A stretch of 12,809 nucleotides of DNA from Thermohalobaculum sp039178805 (lineage in GTDB: Bacteria > Pseudomonadota > Alphaproteobacteria > Rhodobacterales > Rhodobacteraceae), in contig JBCDFC010000141.1 in the NCBI GenBank assembly GCA_039178805.1, forward strand, positions 1 to 12,809, in the 5' to 3' direction. A program made the translations under genes and the position numbers. A model generated the notes under the pieces. It was not told where the DNA came from. It was given only the letters and a program-made list of their open reading frames with translations, and did not search any database. Shown in pieces: positions 11,655 through 12,809 of this stretch (position 1 is the first letter of the stretch; every line of letters starts with the position of its first letter).

Positions 11655-12754
11655 CAGCGCCTCCCAAAAACCCTGGCGAAGACGGGCACGAGCATGAGCG
11701 AGAGCGCGCCGGAGAAGAGGATGATCAGCCCCTGGATCAGCAGCACCATCTCCCGCGTGATGGTCGAGAAGGCGAAGTCGAGCTCGGCACCCCCCTGATA
11801 GAGCGCCCCGAAAAGGAGTGCTGCCAGGATCACGCCCACGGGATGCGCCCGGCCCATGAGCGCCACGGCGATGCCGGTGAAGCCGTAGCCGGCGGTGAAA
11901 TCGAGCACCACGCGGCCCTGCGCGCCCAGCACCTCGTTCGTGGCCATGAGCCCCGCGAGCGCGCCCGATAGCGCCATGACCGCAACCGTCATGCGCGCAA
12001 CAGGGATGCCCGCATAGACGGCGGCAGGGGCGGACTCGCCCAATGCCCGCAGCGCGTAGCCCCAGCGCGTGCGCCAGACCAGGAGCCAGACGCCGAGGGC
12101 CGCGAGGAGCGCCAGCGGGAAGGCGAGGGTCAGGGGCGCTGTCGCAGCCTCCAGCCCCAGCCCCCGAGCGATGTCATGGATGAAGGGCAGGCGCGCAGCC
12201 TCGGCGATCTCGCGGGTCTCGGGGCTCGGCTGGCCCGCGCGGATGAGCGGCCCGGCCAGAAGCGCCACGGTGAGCCCAGCCGCGATGAAATTGAACATGA
12301 TCGTGGTGATGACGATATGGCTGCCGCGATAGGCCTGGAGCCAGCCGGGCACGGCGGCCCAGAGCGCGCCCGCCGCGGCGGCGGCGGCGACGGCCAGCGG
12401 GATCACCAGTACGCCGGGCAGGATGGCGTCGAGCGGCAGGAACACGAGCGCACAGCCGATCCCGCCGAGCGCCGCCTGCCCCTCGGCCCCGATATTGAAA
12501 AGCCTAGCCTGAAAGGCGATGGCGATGGCAAGCCCCGTGAAGACGAAATTGGTGGCGTAGTACAGCGTATAGCCAAGCGAGCCCGGATAGACGAAGGCCC
12601 CCTCGATCATCACTTTCAGCGCCTCGAACGGGTCTTCGCCGATCAGGGCCACCACGACGCCTGCGACGACGAACGCCAGCAGAATGTTGACGGCGGGGAT
12701 CACCCCGAACTCGACCCATCGCGGCAGCGGGGTCACGACCGCGCCCTCGGCCAT
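11654..12754 (-). CDS. Nucleoside-type ABC transporter permease (first subunit)
   Basis: This 366-residue permease with about eight to ten membrane segments is the larger partner of the downstream permease. The signature ARLFNIGAEGQAALGG (83-98) and the sequence TNFVFTGLAIAIAFQ match NupP/YufP-like subunits. The coupling region is GYALRALGESAPAAVYAGIPVARM (232-255). The end overlaps the next gene by one base. The start at 12754 is the only ATG of suitable length, but no ribosome-binding site is visible and the frame stays open to the right edge without another ATG, GTG or TTG, so a start beyond the window cannot be excluded. The 55 bases upstream may overlap the end of the transporter ATPase gene. 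Confidence 0.9.
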   Translation of the reverse strand: MAEGAVVTPLPRWVEFGVIPAVNILLAFVVAGVVVALIGEDPFEALKVMIEGAFVYPGSLGYTLYYATNFVFTGLAIAIAFQARLFNIGAEGQAALGGIGCALVFLPLDAILPGVLVIPLAVAAAAAAGALWAAVPGWLQAYRGSHIVITTIMFNFIAAGLTVALLAGPLIRAGQPSPETREIAEAARLPFIHDIARGLGLEAATAPLTLAFPLALLAALGVWLLVWRTRWGYALRALGESAPAAVYAGIPVARMTVAVMALSGALAGLMATNEVLGAQGRVVLDFTAGYGFTGIAVALMGRAHPVGVILAALLFGALYQGGAELDFAFSTITREMVLLIQGLIILFSGALSLMLVPVFARVFGRR

Positions 12755-12809
12755 GCTTTTGACCGCATGCCGGACCGGGCCCCGAAGACCCGATCGGGCC
12801 CGCCAGCGC

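Noticed and set aside
10270..11667. 465-codon minus-strand frame covering the second permease and cdd as one protein.
   Set aside because: Only its end from 10686 is real (cdd). The part before is the shadow of the permease; the separate permease and cdd frames fit their families exactly.

Overview
The window is GC-rich DNA (by eye well above 60% G+C over most of its length) that fits an alphaproteobacterium. The evidence is a LexA box of the alphaproteobacterial GTTC-N7-GTTC type in front of an imuA-imuB mutagenesis cassette, two proteins with VPLPA-type C-terminal sorting signals, alphaproteobacterial-looking GTCAT..CC-GGCTTGA..GG palindromic repeats, and a YhhQ-family queuosine-precursor transporter of the alphaproteobacterial kind. 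A Rhodobacterales-like host is plausible, but the genus cannot be fixed from the sequence.

Layout. 1-1392 (minus) is a membrane-anchored pentapeptide-repeat protein that runs off the left edge. Its repeat array is nearly identical at DNA level and carries an apparent one-base homopolymer frameshift. 1461-2339 (minus) is a two-domain GNAT acetyltransferase. 2757-3180 (minus) is the scar of an IS5-like transposase whose catalytic middle is missing. Next come two short secreted proteins with VPLPA-CTERM-like tails facing each other (3504-4136 plus, 4424-5008 minus). The first has its Shine-Dalgarno sequence buried in a perfect hairpin, and the second is visibly AT-richer than its surroundings. 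Three copies of a palindromic repeat lie around this accessory segment.

5383-8220 (minus) is the SOS-type cassette imuA-imuB under a LexA box, without dnaE2 downstream. ImuB carries a low-complexity insertion. A G-rich, 12-bp-periodic, potentially quadruplex-forming stretch separates the two genes. A 754-base non-coding region (8221-8974) follows, with the LexA box, DnaA-box-like sequences, a 12-bp tandem array and a preQ1-I-like ten-base core. The region lies between divergent imuA and yhhQ.

8975-10037 (plus) holds yhhQ and arfB (ribosome rescue) as a likely operon. 10270-12754 (minus) holds two nucleoside-type ABC permeases and a cytidine deaminase, packed with a 1-base overlap and a 2-base gap. 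This is a nucleoside uptake and salvage operon whose ATPase and binding protein should lie beyond the right edge.

No complete novel defence or mobile system is visible. The parts that most deserve follow-up are the SD-occluding hairpin in front of a VPLPA-CTERM protein, the structured imuA/yhhQ intergenic region, and the altered ImuB with its unusual upstream spacer.
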